DNA from: Candidatus Neomarinimicrobiota bacterium
GTDB lineage: Bacteria; Fidelibacterota; UBA2242; B5-G15
Length of the DNA stretch: 64,000 nucleotides
NCBI GenBank assembly: GCA_017656425.1
Contig: JACDNV010000004.1
Span: 1 to 64,000, forward strand
Reading direction: 5' to 3'
The notes under the pieces were generated by a model. That model made no database searches and had not been told where the DNA came from. It was given only the letters and a program-made list of their open reading frames with translations. A program made the position numbers and the translations under genes. Each line of letters begins with the position of its first letter. Positions within the stretch are counted from its first letter, which is position 1. This document shows, in pieces, positions 54,140 to 63,465 of the stretch.

Positions 54140-55139
54140 TACTTCTTACCTTCAAAATTTTCAATTCGATGGAAAATTCATAATTATTATCATCATCAAT
54201 ATTGATAATAAAAATTGAATTGTATTTTATGTTAACGGGATAGGAACCTAATTTGTCAAAGAAACTTATCAATCCAGCTAAATCAGCTTTACCTAAAATA
54301 GTAGCATTATATCCATATTCATCACTACTAGCGATCTTTATAATGGGTACCGGTATATTTGATTTGGTAGAACAATATCCAATTAATTTTGATATTTGGT
54401 TAATATTGCAATAATAGAACTGCGTTGGTTTTTTATCCAATATGTAATTAACAGAACATATAGAAATGACTTCCGTACTGCCATTATCTTCTAAGAAAAG
54501 TAAGGTGCCAATATCGGTTATTGACCTATCTGACTTTAGAGCATTCTCTATTTGTAACCTGGCGTTATTGTTTTTTAATGTACCTGAAAAACTAAAAGAT
54601 GCGTAACCTGCCTTTACATACCTAACATTGAGATATACATTAATTTTTTTTATAATTCTACCTGTACTATAAATAATTCCGTAACCATTATATAGTGATG
54701 AGTAGTATTCAGATGGTAGTGTAGTTACGAATAAGTTATCGATCCCTGCTGATTTTGGCTTTATTGGTTGTACTGGGAACTTCTTTACCACCTGAGGTTT
54801 TTCAGCCTGTAGGTTCTCATTTACAGTTGGAAGAGATTCTGGAGGAGATAGCTTGCGAGAAATATATCTATATCCAATAAAGGCAACTATGATAATAATT
54901 AGAGAGAATATAACTGTAATATATATATATATGTTTCTTCTTTTTCTCTTAGGTTCAAAGGGAGGTTTTTCCACCGATATCTTAGCCTCTATTTCTTTTT
55001 TAACTGATTCAAATTGCTTCTGGTCTATTGTCTTCTTTTCCTCGAAAACGACAGAAGATTTTTCAGGTTTTTCAAGTCTTTCTTCTTCAATACCCTGTAT
55101 TTGCAAACCAGCTTTTTTTAATAAATTAACTGAAATCAT
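54132..55139 (-). CDS. PilN/PilO-like inner-membrane protein of a pilus- or secretion-type module
   Basis: The 335-residue protein begins MISVNLLKKAG, like the MIxINLLP start of PilN. A charged cytoplasmic stretch (11-68), one membrane helix (about 69-90), a proline-rich linker and a periplasmic domain follow. The last 100 residues (ATILGKADLAGLISFFDKLG to NNYEFSIELKIL) look like the ferredoxin-like PilO/GspM fold. It starts by a 4-bp overlap with the PilM-like gene, which supports a PilM-PilN-PilO-like assembly platform merged into fewer genes. No PilQ, PilB or pilin gene is in view. Assignment is by layout and context, not clear homology. Confidence 0.5.
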   Translation of the reverse strand: MISVNLLKKAGLQIQGIEEERLEKPEKSSVVFEEKKTIDQKQFESVKKEIEAKISVEKPPFEPKRKRRNIYIYITVIFSLIIIIVAFIGYRYISRKLSPPESLPTVNENLQAEKPQVVKKFPVQPIKPKSAGIDNLFVTTLPSEYYSSLYNGYGIIYSTGRIIKKINVYLNVRYVKAGYASFSFSGTLKNNNARLQIENALKSDRSITDIGTLLFLEDNGSTEVISICSVNYILDKKPTQFYYCNINQISKLIGYCSTKSNIPVPIIKIASSDEYGYNATILGKADLAGLISFFDKLGSYPVNIKYNSIFIINIDDDNNYEFSIELKILKVRSNA

Positions 55140-56095
55140 ATACTACCATCAATATATCTTTGAATAATTCCAAACATAGCTAAAAATTGACTCATAGCTC
55201 CAGCACCATCACCATCTCCTCTGTATATATCTCCAATAGGATATTCTACGAAAGGATTTATAACCTCCATGTTTTCTATTCTATAAGTAAGAAATGTATT
55301 AAAATTATCTGAATAAATATCATCGGAATAGATATAAATTCTATCTATTGTCACAAGTTTTTCTGTCGGTGAAAATCTCATTTTATTTAGCTCATCTATC
55401 AATATTGCCATACTGTCATTACTGTCAGAGGAAAAATGTACCTTATATCCTGATTCTTGACCAAAAGTAAAGCCAGCAATAGAGTAAATCTCTCCATTTC
55501 TAACATATCCGACAATATTTGAATCTTCATTTATTTTGCATAATGCCCAGTCTTCAAACATTCTTGCCTTTGGTAGAATTTTACTCATTCCATATAAGGC
55601 ATCATAGAAGCCTATAGAAATAGCTTTTAGGTCACAACCGATCTCATTAAAAATTTGTTCAGTTTTTTTTATTATATTTTTATGTATTATCAATTCCAGA
55701 TAATATTTGTAATCATCAAAATAATATTTATCAATCCTATAAAATTGTATCTTATAGTTACCAAACTGTTCCCCAAGCCTCAATTTCTCAAGTTCATATA
55801 AAACCTCCTCTTCATAATCATCCCTGATAAATTTATCCAATCTTACTATTTTATAAGTAGCTACCCACTCGGGTAAACTAACTATAAGCTGATTGTCTTT
55901 CTCATCTCGAATTGTATCCAGTAAATTAACGATAGACTTTCTTAACACTCCAAAATCTTTTATTGTGGTGAAAGAATCATTCTTTATGTTAAGTGGAAGT
56001 GGTGCCTTTTTTATAAATTTTAAACTTTTCCAATTTCTATCATCATCTATTCTTGCATAATGTATACTGTTTTTATTCAAACTTAAAAATATCAT
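55136..56095 (-). CDS. PilM/GspL-like cytoplasmic actin-fold protein
   Basis: The 319-residue soluble protein opens with IFLSLNKNSIHYARIDDD, like the beta-strand start of actin-type ATPases such as PilM, and continues with VSLPEWVATYKIVRLDKFIRDDYEEEVLYELEK, close in pattern to the PilM LP-xxxxxRxhxhP...h-xEhxxE region. LKAISIGFYDALYGM resembles the phosphate-2 region. No clear ATP-binding Gly-rich loop is seen. PilM links PilN to the cytoplasmic side of type IV pilus machines. It overlaps the PilN-like gene by 4 bp and follows the 263-residue gene by 17 bp. Confidence 0.5.
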   Translation of the reverse strand: MIFLSLNKNSIHYARIDDDRNWKSLKFIKKAPLPLNIKNDSFTTIKDFGVLRKSIVNLLDTIRDEKDNQLIVSLPEWVATYKIVRLDKFIRDDYEEEVLYELEKLRLGEQFGNYKIQFYRIDKYYFDDYKYYLELIIHKNIIKKTEQIFNEIGCDLKAISIGFYDALYGMSKILPKARMFEDWALCKINEDSNIVGYVRNGEIYSIAGFTFGQESGYKVHFSSDSNDSMAILIDELNKMRFSPTEKLVTIDRIYIYSDDIYSDNFNTFLTYRIENMEVINPFVEYPIGDIYRGDGDGAGAMSQFLAMFGIIQRYIDGSI

Positions 56096-56112
56096 TTATA
56101 TCATCACATCTG

Positions 56113-56904
56113 TTATCTTCTTTCCCAACTCTTCTCGCCATTTTTTATATATCCGTAATTGGTGTCACTGAAAGTAAAAACAAAATATCTCCGCTCTTTA
56201 TACCCTTTCATAGGATCTTTAATTGCTATTCCACTGGAGTCTATTAAAACTAAAAATGGCTCTCCAGTTAGTGGGTTCTCAACTATTTCAGAATCAAGTG
56301 TAAACCTTCTATATAATATTTCGGTTGCAACACGTGAGGTAATCTCCGTATCAATAATAGCGCGAAACATAGGGTCCTTCAGAACTTCACCAATCCTACT
56401 TGAATGAACCCACAATGTATCAAAAGTGAATAGTTCTGCATTCCATTTTGTTATTTGATACGATGTATCTACAACAGTATCCCTGACTTCATAAGAGATG
56501 GAAAATGTTGTATCAAATGTCTTATAAAAATTTTGGACGACATCTAACGTAAAAGTACCTTCAGGAATTTTTATTACCTGTTCACCATAAAAGTTACTAT
56601 CAGCTCTTGTACTATCGCGCACTGCTGTCAATAATTTTGTGGCAAGATAAGGATTATCAAAGTATCTACCGGACATCTGATTTAGATATTTTTCTACTTC
56701 ATATAAAATTGACATCCGTTTTCTTCCGATATTACGGAAATATTCCTCTTCTTGCCATATCTTATTTGGAACGTAAATTATAATTATTAAAAGTAAGGAA
56801 AGAATAACAATTAAAACATTAAGTAACTTTACAGTAGAAGGCTTATACTCAATAGTACCTTCTTCATCACTGATAATGATCGCTTCCTTTTCTTTCTTAT
56901 TCAA
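56113..56904 (-). CDS. Bitopic membrane protein of the PilM/PilN-like module, unknown function
   Basis: The 263-residue protein has an acidic cytoplasmic start, one membrane helix (about 27-48: LLNVLIVILSLLLIIIIYVP), a coiled-coil-like stretch (IGRKRMSILYEVEKYLNQM) and a periplasmic part with many hydrophobic strands and repeated VDT/DTSY/DTT patterns. I recognise no family. The layout (helix, coiled coil, small periplasmic domain) is like PilN or PilO. It overlaps the ComEA-like gene by 8 bp and precedes the PilM-like gene, so it belongs with them. Confidence 0.6.
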   Translation of the reverse strand: MNKKEKEAIIISDEEGTIEYKPSTVKLLNVLIVILSLLLIIIIYVPNKIWQEEEYFRNIGRKRMSILYEVEKYLNQMSGRYFDNPYLATKLLTAVRDSTRADSNFYGEQVIKIPEGTFTLDVVQNFYKTFDTTFSISYEVRDTVVDTSYQITKWNAELFTFDTLWVHSSRIGEVLKDPMFRAIIDTEITSRVATEILYRRFTLDSEIVENPLTGEPFLVLIDSSGIAIKDPMKGYKERRYFVFTFSDTNYGYIKNGEKSWERR

Positions 56905-57298
56905 TTGTAACCACTCCTCTAATTTTGCTAAGAGTTTTTTCCCCTATACCTTTTATTTCTAATAATTGTTCAACAGAGTCAAATTTACCCACTTTTTCTC
57001 TATATTCAATTATTCTCAAAGCAATAACCTCTCCTACATTTGGAATTTTTTTAAGCTCCTCGATACCAGCAGTATTAATATTTATTTTTTCCATAATAAT
57101 GTCTGTATCGGAAGAGTCGTCACTCATATTTGAGCCAATCTGCATTGATTTCCGTCTAAACTCTAAAATCTGAGAGCTATAATCTACACCTTCAAAAATT
57201 CGGTATCTAATTACTCTTATAATACCGCCAACTAGAAGGAGTATAACCAATAGATAAATTACTAATCTTTCTTGTTTGGTTAGTTTTAATAAATTCAT
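56897..57298 (-). CDS. ComEA-like membrane-anchored helix-hairpin-helix protein
   Basis: The 133-residue protein has a membrane anchor (about 13-30), a short linker and a C-terminal pair of HhH motifs (ININTAGIEELKKIPNVGEVIALRI and FDSVEQLLEIKGIGEKTL, read in pieces). This is the ComEA layout: ComEA binds incoming DNA in the periplasm during natural transformation. The head position of a PilM/PilN-like run supports a DNA-uptake or pilus link. No ComEC or ComFA is in view. Other short HhH proteins of unrelated function are possible. Confidence 0.8.
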   Translation of the reverse strand: MNLLKLTKQERLVIYLLVILLLVGGIIRVIRYRIFEGVDYSSQILEFRRKSMQIGSNMSDDSSDTDIIMEKININTAGIEELKKIPNVGEVIALRIIEYREKVGKFDSVEQLLEIKGIGEKTLSKIRGVVTIE

Positions 57299-57334
57299 GT
57301 TTTAAAATAACGATTAAATTAATAATAAATATCT

Positions 57335-58483
57335 TTATTTGCTAAACTTTGTGAATCTATTAAAATTTTTATTTTCAATTGTTGCTAATTCTTCGTACAA
57401 TTTTCGTTCTTTTTCAGACAACGATTGAGGAGTTTCAATAATTACTCTAACAATCTGATCCCCTCTACCACTACCATGCAGATGAGGTATCCCTTTTTCC
57501 TTTAGCCTCAGCATTTTCCCTGATTGTATCCCGGGTGGAATAGTTAATCTTACAACACCATTTAATGTTGGTACTTCAATTTTTGAACCAAGAACAGCCT
57601 CTGATGGTGTAAGATGTATATTTAATATTACATCATCACCTGACCTTGTAAACAATTTATGCGGTTTTTCTTCGAAAAAGACAATTAAATCTCCTCGGGG
57701 ACCTCCTTTATATCCAGCGTTCCCTTCACCTCTAATTGTCATATAATTGCCAGTAGTAACTCCAGGTGGAATATTTATTTTTATTTCTTTTTCTTTCCTT
57801 ACCCGTCCCTCACCTCTACATACTGCGCAAGGTTTCTCTAATATTTTTCCTTTACCCATGCAGTTTGAACATGTCCTTACATTAACGATTTGGCCAAAAA
57901 ATGATCTTTTAACTTCTCTTATCTCACCAGTTCCATGACATACAGGACATATGATGCTTGAGCTACCGACTTGAGATCCTGTACCTTTACATTCAGTACA
58001 TACTTCATATCTACGTATCTTAATTTTCTTTTTTGTTCCTGAATATATTTCTTCAAGTGAAAGAGGCAAATTTATTTTTAGGTCAGAACCTCTTTCTGAA
58101 ACATTCCTGTGAGTTCGACTTCGCGACCGGTACCCCGTACCAAAAAACTCTTCAAATCCTGAAAACCCTCCAAAACCTTCCATAAATGTCCGCAACGCTT
58201 CAGCTAAATCAAATTCAAAATCTTTAAACCCAGTTCCGGCACCCGTACCACCCATACCACCTTTTAAACCCTCATAACCATACGTATCGTAGATTTTCCT
58301 TTTCTCATCATCACTTAATACAGCGTAGGCCTCTGCCGCCTCTTTAAATTTTTCTTCGGCTTCTTTATCCCCCGGATTCCTATCAGGATGGTATTTTAGA
58401 GCTATTTTTCTATATGCCTTTTTGATTTCTTCCTTGGTGGCATTACGAGGAACGCCAAGTATTTTATAATAATCTTTACTCAT
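57335..58483 (-). CDS. dnaJ: Chaperone DnaJ
   Basis: The 382-residue protein is a full type I DnaJ. The J domain has [22 protein letters not shown] and the HPD tripeptide in [10 protein letters not shown] Gly/Phe region with [12 protein letters not shown] follows, then four zinc-finger repeats ([32 protein letters not shown]) and the C-terminal substrate domain. I start at ATG 58481-58483, which overlaps the grpE stop; a TTG three codons upstream is less likely. It should activate DnaK, whose gene is not here. Confidence 0.97.
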   Translation of the reverse strand: MSKDYYKILGVPRNATKEEIKKAYRKIALKYHPDRNPGDKEAEEKFKEAAEAYAVLSDDEKRKIYDTYGYEGLKGGMGGTGAGTGFKDFEFDLAEALRTFMEGFGGFSGFEEFFGTGYRSRSRTHRNVSERGSDLKINLPLSLEEIYSGTKKKIKIRRYEVCTECKGTGSQVGSSSIICPVCHGTGEIREVKRSFFGQIVNVRTCSNCMGKGKILEKPCAVCRGEGRVRKEKEIKINIPPGVTTGNYMTIRGEGNAGYKGGPRGDLIVFFEEKPHKLFTRSGDDVILNIHLTPSEAVLGSKIEVPTLNGVVRLTIPPGIQSGKMLRLKEKGIPHLHGSGRGDQIVRVIIETPQSLSEKERKLYEELATIENKNFNRFTKFSK

Positions 58484-59018
58484 TTCTACCAACGACTACT
58501 TTAGCGTGTCTAAGTATTCTATCCTTATATCTATAGCCCTTCTCAAATTCTTCAATCACTGTGTTATTCAGATGGTCCTTGGTTTCTTTAACCATTAATG
58601 CATGATGAACATCTGGATCAAATTCTTTTCCCAAGGATTCAATGGGTTCAACACCCAAATCTTTTAAAATTTTTAATAGCTTTTTATAAATTAATTCAAT
58701 ACCCTTTTTAAGAGACTCTTCGCTTTCATTTGAATTAACCGCTCTTTCCAGATCATCTACTATTGGCAGTATCTCTCGTAATACTTTTTCTCCACCATAC
58801 TCCTGAATTTCAAAAATTTCCTTCTCAGTTCTTTTTCTAAAATTATCATAATCAGCAAGTAATCTAAGATATTTATCTTTTAGCTCATTGATTATTAAAT
58901 CTTTATTTTTTATCTCATTTTTTAGCTCTTCTATTTGCTGAGAAAGTGTTTTTCTTTTTCTCTTTCCTTCTTTTTCCATTTGTTCAACTTTGCTATTATT
59001 TACACCATCCTTATTCAT
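58476..59018 (-). CDS. grpE: Nucleotide exchange factor GrpE
   Basis: The 180-residue protein has the long N-terminal coiled coil ([20 protein letters not shown] and so on) and the conserved [13 protein letters not shown] segment. The C-terminal beta domain with [10 protein letters not shown] and [17 protein letters not shown] follows. GrpE releases ADP from DnaK. A GAGGAA site precedes the ATG. It lies 13 bp after hrcA and overlaps dnaJ by 8 bp. Confidence 0.97.
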   Translation of the reverse strand: MNKDGVNNSKVEQMEKEGKRKRKTLSQQIEELKNEIKNKDLIINELKDKYLRLLADYDNFRKRTEKEIFEIQEYGGEKVLREILPIVDDLERAVNSNESEESLKKGIELIYKKLLKILKDLGVEPIESLGKEFDPDVHHALMVKETKDHLNNTVIEEFEKGYRYKDRILRHAKVVVGRNE

Positions 59019-59031
59019 GGCCGTTCCTCAA

Positions 59032-60066
59032 TTATTTGTTAAATGCATATGAAATAACCTCAGCAAAACACTTTACTGCATTGATAGCATTCTTATAATC
59101 CATTCTTTTCGGTCCGATAACTCCAATAAAACCCTTACTTTCACCAACTCTATATTCATTTGTTATAATACTAAGATCCTTCATTGCATCTTTTTTGTTT
59201 TCCTTTCCTATCATTATCACAATGCCCGGCTTGGTAAGCCGAGCTTTATAAATATGGGCAATTATAGTGCCATTTTCTATTTTACTTACAATATGACTTA
59301 ATTTTTGCGGATCCTTAAAGTCAGGTTTCTTAAATAGATTAGTAGTACCTGATATTCTTACCTTTTCAACATATGGCATATCAAAAACAATAGGAGCATT
59401 TTCAATAATTACTTTAATTATTACGTTATCTATTATGTCTTCCATTCTTTCATGAATAGTTTCTACAATTTCAGATACTTTCACCCCAGACAATCTTTCA
59501 TTCAAAACAGAAGCAACGAGCGGAAGTTTACTCGGCTCTATCTTTGTATCTACTGTCAAAATGGCTGTTTTTACCAAGCCTGATTTCATCTCAAGGATAA
59601 CCATTATTTTATTTTCTGACACAGAAATAAGGTCTATCTTTTCCAATATACTCGATGTGTATAAAGGTGCTACGAAAACACTCAACTCATCAGTAATCTC
59701 GCTCAAGAGTTTTACTGATTTTTCAATTAGCAAGGTCATATCAACTGTTATTTCAAATAACTCTCTTTCTACTTTTTCATATATATAATCTTCAATCTCA
59801 CAGAAATTTAAAATCGAGTCTACATAGTACCTGTAACCTCTATCTGTTGGAATTCTGCCTGCGGAAATATGAGGCTGGGTTATAAAACCTTTTCTTTCCA
59901 ATTCAAACATGGTATTTCTTATCGTGGCCGGACTAATATCACTCATATATTTCTTATGTACCCTCTTTGAACTTACAGGATATGCACTGTCTATATAATC
60001 TGAAATGATTGCTTCAAGTACTTTTTTTTCCCTTTCCGTTAATATGCCCTTTATTTTTTTTCTCAT
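59032..60066 (-). CDS. hrcA: Heat-inducible transcription repressor HrcA
   Basis: The 344-residue protein has the winged-helix N-terminus (LTEREKKVLEAIISDYIDS, then PVSSKRVHKKY and SPATIRNTMFELERKGFI with QPHISAGRIPTDRGYR) and the C-terminal HrcA domain ending in the RRxDY-like GPKRMDYKNAI. HrcA represses chaperone genes through the CIRCE operator. No CIRCE (TTAGCACTC-N9-GAGTGCTAA) is visible before this gene or in the ftsE or hsp20 upstream regions, so the target site must lie elsewhere or differ. It follows ftsX by 43 bp. Confidence 0.96.
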   Translation of the reverse strand: MRKKIKGILTEREKKVLEAIISDYIDSAYPVSSKRVHKKYMSDISPATIRNTMFELERKGFITQPHISAGRIPTDRGYRYYVDSILNFCEIEDYIYEKVERELFEITVDMTLLIEKSVKLLSEITDELSVFVAPLYTSSILEKIDLISVSENKIMVILEMKSGLVKTAILTVDTKIEPSKLPLVASVLNERLSGVKVSEIVETIHERMEDIIDNVIIKVIIENAPIVFDMPYVEKVRISGTTNLFKKPDFKDPQKLSHIVSKIENGTIIAHIYKARLTKPGIVIMIGKENKKDAMKDLSIITNEYRVGESKGFIGVIGPKRMDYKNAINAVKCFAEVISYAFNK

Positions 60067-60109
60067 AGCTTTAACCCATAAGTTCTACCGACGGATAATT
60101 TAAAAAATT

Positions 60110-60985
60110 TTATCCTATTTTACTCAAAAATTTATTAATGGTTCTTAGACTTCCAATAAAACCAAATAAGAAACCTATTACTAACATACTTATATAAAAA
60201 GTCATGTCCAGATTCATCTCATAATAAAGAAACTCCCTCAGATAATTATTTATCACATATCCCATACAATAGAAAAATATTACTGCAATCATAGCTCCCA
60301 GAATTCCTTCAAGTGCCCCTTCGATAAAATAAGGTATTTTTATAAAGATATCTGTAGCACCTAAAAGTTTTAGTGTTTCTATTAAATCTCTTCGTGCAAA
60401 TATGGTCATTTTTATTGAATTCGAAACTAGAATTATCGATATTATTGTAAAAAACAAGAAAATTGAACCAGCTAAAATAAATACTACCCTTTGGTATCTT
60501 TCAAGAACAAGCAATAAGTTTTTACGGTATTTTACTTCATCAACAATTGGGAATTTCCTGATATTGGCAGCTATTCCCTCAATACTAATTAAATTTCTAT
60601 AAATTGGCTTCAGCTCAATCGTAAAAGAAGGTGGGAGTGGATTATAGTCAAGGATTGAATATATATCCTCACCAAATTCTTTTTTAAACCTCCTTGCAGC
60701 ACTGTCTTCTGATATAAACGTTGCATGTAGAACCTCAGGCATACTATCCAGTTTAGCTTGAAATGCCTCAATATCCTGCTCTGTTGATGCCTTTTTTAAA
60801 AACACCTCAAGTTCGAATTGCGCCTTAATCTTATGCACAGCAAATATTATATCTCTTGATAAGATAAAACCAAATCCAATTAGTATCAGTGAGATAGCAA
60901 TCACAAAAATTGTAAATAAGCCTGCATATTGAGACCTTATAAGATTTAGAAACCCCTCTTTAATTAAAAATAATAAAATCATCAT
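60110..60985 (-). CDS. ftsX: Cell division protein FtsX
   Basis: The 291-residue membrane protein has the FtsX layout: one N-terminal helix (about 20-45), an extracytoplasmic domain (ELEVFLKKASTEQDIEAFQ through FPIVDEVKYRKNLL), then three helices, with the ARRDLIETLKLLGATDIFI coupling loop for the ATPase. FtsEX activates cell-wall hydrolases at the division site. It overlaps ftsE by 4 bp. Confidence 0.95.
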   Translation of the reverse strand: MMILLFLIKEGFLNLIRSQYAGLFTIFVIAISLILIGFGFILSRDIIFAVHKIKAQFELEVFLKKASTEQDIEAFQAKLDSMPEVLHATFISEDSAARRFKKEFGEDIYSILDYNPLPPSFTIELKPIYRNLISIEGIAANIRKFPIVDEVKYRKNLLLVLERYQRVVFILAGSIFLFFTIISIILVSNSIKMTIFARRDLIETLKLLGATDIFIKIPYFIEGALEGILGAMIAVIFFYCMGYVINNYLREFLYYEMNLDMTFYISMLVIGFLFGFIGSLRTINKFLSKIG

Positions 60986-61641
60986 GAAATATTGACTATT
61001 CTACCTTTATCTATTTGAATAATTCTAGGATTGGGAATATAGTCAATCAACTTATAATTATGCGTTGCCATAACAATTGCAGTTCCTTCCTCATTAATCT
61101 TTTTTAATAATCTCATCAAATCAGCACTAACCTTAGGATCAAGATTGCCAGTCGGTTCATCCGCTAATAATACAATTGGAGATTTTACAAGTGCTCTTGC
61201 AATAGCTACTCTCTGTTGCTCACCACCTGATAATTCCTGTGGTTTATAATGCACCCTATGCCCTAATCCGACACTATTTAGTACATCTAATACCTTGTGT
61301 TTAATGTCTTTGTAACTAAACCTTGAAATGTATAAACTAAGTGCTACATTTTGATACACATTCCTGTCATTAAGTAGTTTAAAATCCTGAAATATCATTC
61401 CTATCTTACGCCTCAAATAAGGTATATCTCGATACTTTATTGAATCACTGTCATATTTATACACCTTTACCCTGCCCTTATCGGGGAAAATATCCATGTA
61501 GATAAGTCTTAAAATAGTGGATTTACCAGCTCCTGATGGACCAATAAGAAATACAAACTCCCCTGTATTCACACTGATATTTATATCCTTAACTCCAGCA
61601 CCTTTAGGAAATGTAGAAGTTACATTTTCAAAAACTATCAT
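60982..61641 (-). CDS. ftsE: Cell division ATP-binding protein FtsE
   Basis: The 219-residue ABC ATPase has Walker [10 protein letters not shown], the Q-loop [16 protein letters not shown], the signature LSGGEQQR and Walker [14 protein letters not shown]. It pairs with FtsX. It heads the minus-strand run ftsE-ftsX-hrcA-grpE-dnaJ with an AAGGTT site before the ATG. LolD-type lipoprotein ATPases are similar, but the adjacent FtsX decides the call. Confidence 0.95.
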   Translation of the reverse strand: MIVFENVTSTFPKGAGVKDINISVNTGEFVFLIGPSGAGKSTILRLIYMDIFPDKGRVKVYKYDSDSIKYRDIPYLRRKIGMIFQDFKLLNDRNVYQNVALSLYISRFSYKDIKHKVLDVLNSVGLGHRVHYKPQELSGGEQQRVAIARALVKSPIVLLADEPTGNLDPKVSADLMRLLKKINEEGTAIVMATHNYKLIDYIPNPRIIQIDKGRIVNIS

Positions 61642-61724
61642 TTAACCTTCGAGTTTAAATATCATAATATAATATTAAAAAAATTAGTGAATAAATCTAA
61701 TCATTTTATTAAAACTACCTCGAT

Positions 61725-62707
61725 ATGAAAAAATTAGTTTTTATTCCAGAAATAAAACAAATGTCTGTTCAAAACTATGCTCACTCTACGTAAATCCTGA
61801 AATAATAGATATTAAGAGTGAAATGTCGACACTAAGTTTAAAGTCTAAAAAATTAATGTACAACAGTAATACTGAGAAATAAATAGATATTGTTATTCTA
61901 TCTGAAGGCTATACAAAATATGAATTAAAAATTTAAACAAGACGTAAAACATTTTATAAATGTCTTATTCATAATACAACCCTATAAAGAAAATAAAGAT
62001 AAGTTTAATGTTTACTACATACTGGTGTTATCTAAGGAATCTGGTATAGATAATCCAAAAGAAAGTAGCCTTAAAAACTCATATTTTGATTTTTCCTACA
62101 ATACCTTCGGCATTGATAAGTATATTTTATCTTTCAGTAATAAGAAAATCATGGATGTAGCTTGCGCAGTATCTTATAATCAAATATATGCTTTGATAAA
62201 TTCTAATAAACACGATGGTGGAATATTCAATGTTTATTCAGTTTGCTTTAGTTGTTACAGCATAAAAGAAGATTTTAGCCCGGAAAATTATGTTTTTATG
62301 TATGAGTTTAGTAATTCTTTTACTAGTTTGGAAGATGAATATTCTTTCTCCAGCGTAGCTTATGAAGATTTTTATCCAGTTGGGGTTGAACCATGAGAAC
62401 CAAATTTAACTACCCTTACTGACATAAAAAATTTAAAATTGAAAAAACTTGTTAAAAAATATACACAAATACCAACTACATGGAATAAAACATTATATTA
62501 CAACATACCTGATAAAAATGAGGAAATGAAAAAGCAATTATTAAAATATATAAAAAATATTATAGATATGCAGGTACCTTTCAGGGTATCGGATACATGA
62601 GAAATAGGTTTTACAAACCTTCCCTTAATTGTATCATGTTTTCAAATCCGCTTGATAGTTTCTACCCTGTATGAAGCGAAGCAATAAATAGAATGACCGA
62701 ATACTAA
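61725..62707 (+). pseudogene. Pseudogene of M64 (IgA-type) metallopeptidase with destroyed zinc motif
   Basis: Broken plus-strand frames give the order expected for M64 peptidases. IDIVILSEGYTKYE lies near 61880 and FNVYYILVLSKESGIDNP near 62010. Within a 123-residue open frame (62025-62396) come YNTFGIDKYILS, YNQIYALINSNKHDGGIFN and EDEYSFSSVAYEDFYPVG. Further on are QIPTTWNKT and, in another frame, TFQGIGYMRNRFYKP and SEAINRMTEY. The zinc-binding HEFGHS is YEFSNS here, so both His ligands are lost. A TGA at 62394 replaces the expected Trp of VEPWEPN, and a second TGA splits FYPV-SEAI where Cys is expected. There are also several frameshifts. It is a dead gene, still AT-rich like its surroundings. 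Confidence 0.8.
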
Positions 62708-62910
62708 CCAAATAAATATTCACTAAGACAATAATTCTTTAATTCAGTCAATCAAGCATACCTTTCTGAAAAATATACGATCGCTATGAAAAAATTAAAT
62801 AATTGAATGTGAAATAGTTTCAAAAGAAACTATATGGCATACAGATTGAAAAGAATAAAAAGTGATTTTTGATGAAGTGAGAAAAATAAAAAATAGAAAG
62901 GAGGTGAGCT

Positions 62911-63357
62911 ATGGCAATCGTAAGATGGTCTCCAAGGAGAAGCTTATTAGATCTTTATAATGAAGTCAATCGTATATTTGACACCTTCTTCTCTGGAATT
63001 GAGGAGGAGGAAGACACACTGGTTACGAATTTTTATCCAGCAGTTGATATCGAGGAAAGAGAAAAAGATTATTATGTAACTGTTGAGCTTCCAGGAGTTA
63101 AAAAAGATGATGTAAAAATTACAATTAAGGACAATATGCTCACGATATCTGGAGAGAAAAAGAGCGAAAAGAAAGAGAAAGGGAAAGACTATCACAGATC
63201 TGAGAGAGTTTATGGTAAATTCCAGAGAACATTCAGACTTCCAGACATGGTTGAAACCGAGAATGTACAGGCTGAATATAAGGATGGAATTCTGCACATA
63301 ACTATTCCTAAAAAGAAAGAAGCCATGGCAAAGGAGATTGAAATTAAGGTCAAGTGA
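62911..63357 (+). CDS. Small heat-shock protein Hsp20 (alpha-crystallin family)
   Basis: The 148-residue protein has the typical short start MAIVRWSPRRSLLDLYNEVNRIFD and the alpha-crystallin domain (YPAVDIEEREKDYYVTVELPG to DGILHITIPKKKE), with the conserved GVKKDDVKI and A/G-x-L-like GILHI motif. It holds unfolded proteins for refolding by DnaK-DnaJ-GrpE. A very strong AAAGGAGGTGA site precedes the ATG, and an intrinsic terminator follows. I see no CIRCE upstream. Confidence 0.96.
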   Translation: MAIVRWSPRRSLLDLYNEVNRIFDTFFSGIEEEEDTLVTNFYPAVDIEEREKDYYVTVELPGVKKDDVKITIKDNMLTISGEKKSEKKEKGKDYHRSERVYGKFQRTFRLPDMVETENVQAEYKDGILHITIPKKKEAMAKEIEIKVK

Positions 63358-63379
63358 TTTTGATCTAATTAGCAAACTT

Positions 63380-63399
63380 AAGCCGGCTTTCGCCGGCTT
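63380..63399 (+). terminator. Intrinsic terminator after hsp20
   Basis: AAGCCGGC-TTTC-GCCGGCTT stem-loop followed by TTTATTTTTT, 22 bp after the hsp20 stop. It is the clearest terminator in the window. Confidence 0.92.
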
Positions 63400-63465
63400 T
63401 TTATTTTTTATCCTTTTAATTTACTTTTTCTTCTAATAAATTTCCTACGGCTGTTAAAGTAGATT

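Noticed and set aside
61782-61820. CACTCT...AGAGTG inverted repeat that recalls CIRCE
   Set aside because: The spacer is about 27 bp instead of 9 and the arms are too short; it lies inside the M64 pseudogene.
12413-62396. TGA codons where Trp is expected, hinting at a recoded TGA
   Set aside because: TGA is a normal stop in intact genes such as ribBA (41572-41574) and hsp20 (63355-63357), and the TGA-bearing loci also have frameshifts and other stops, so they are pseudogenes.
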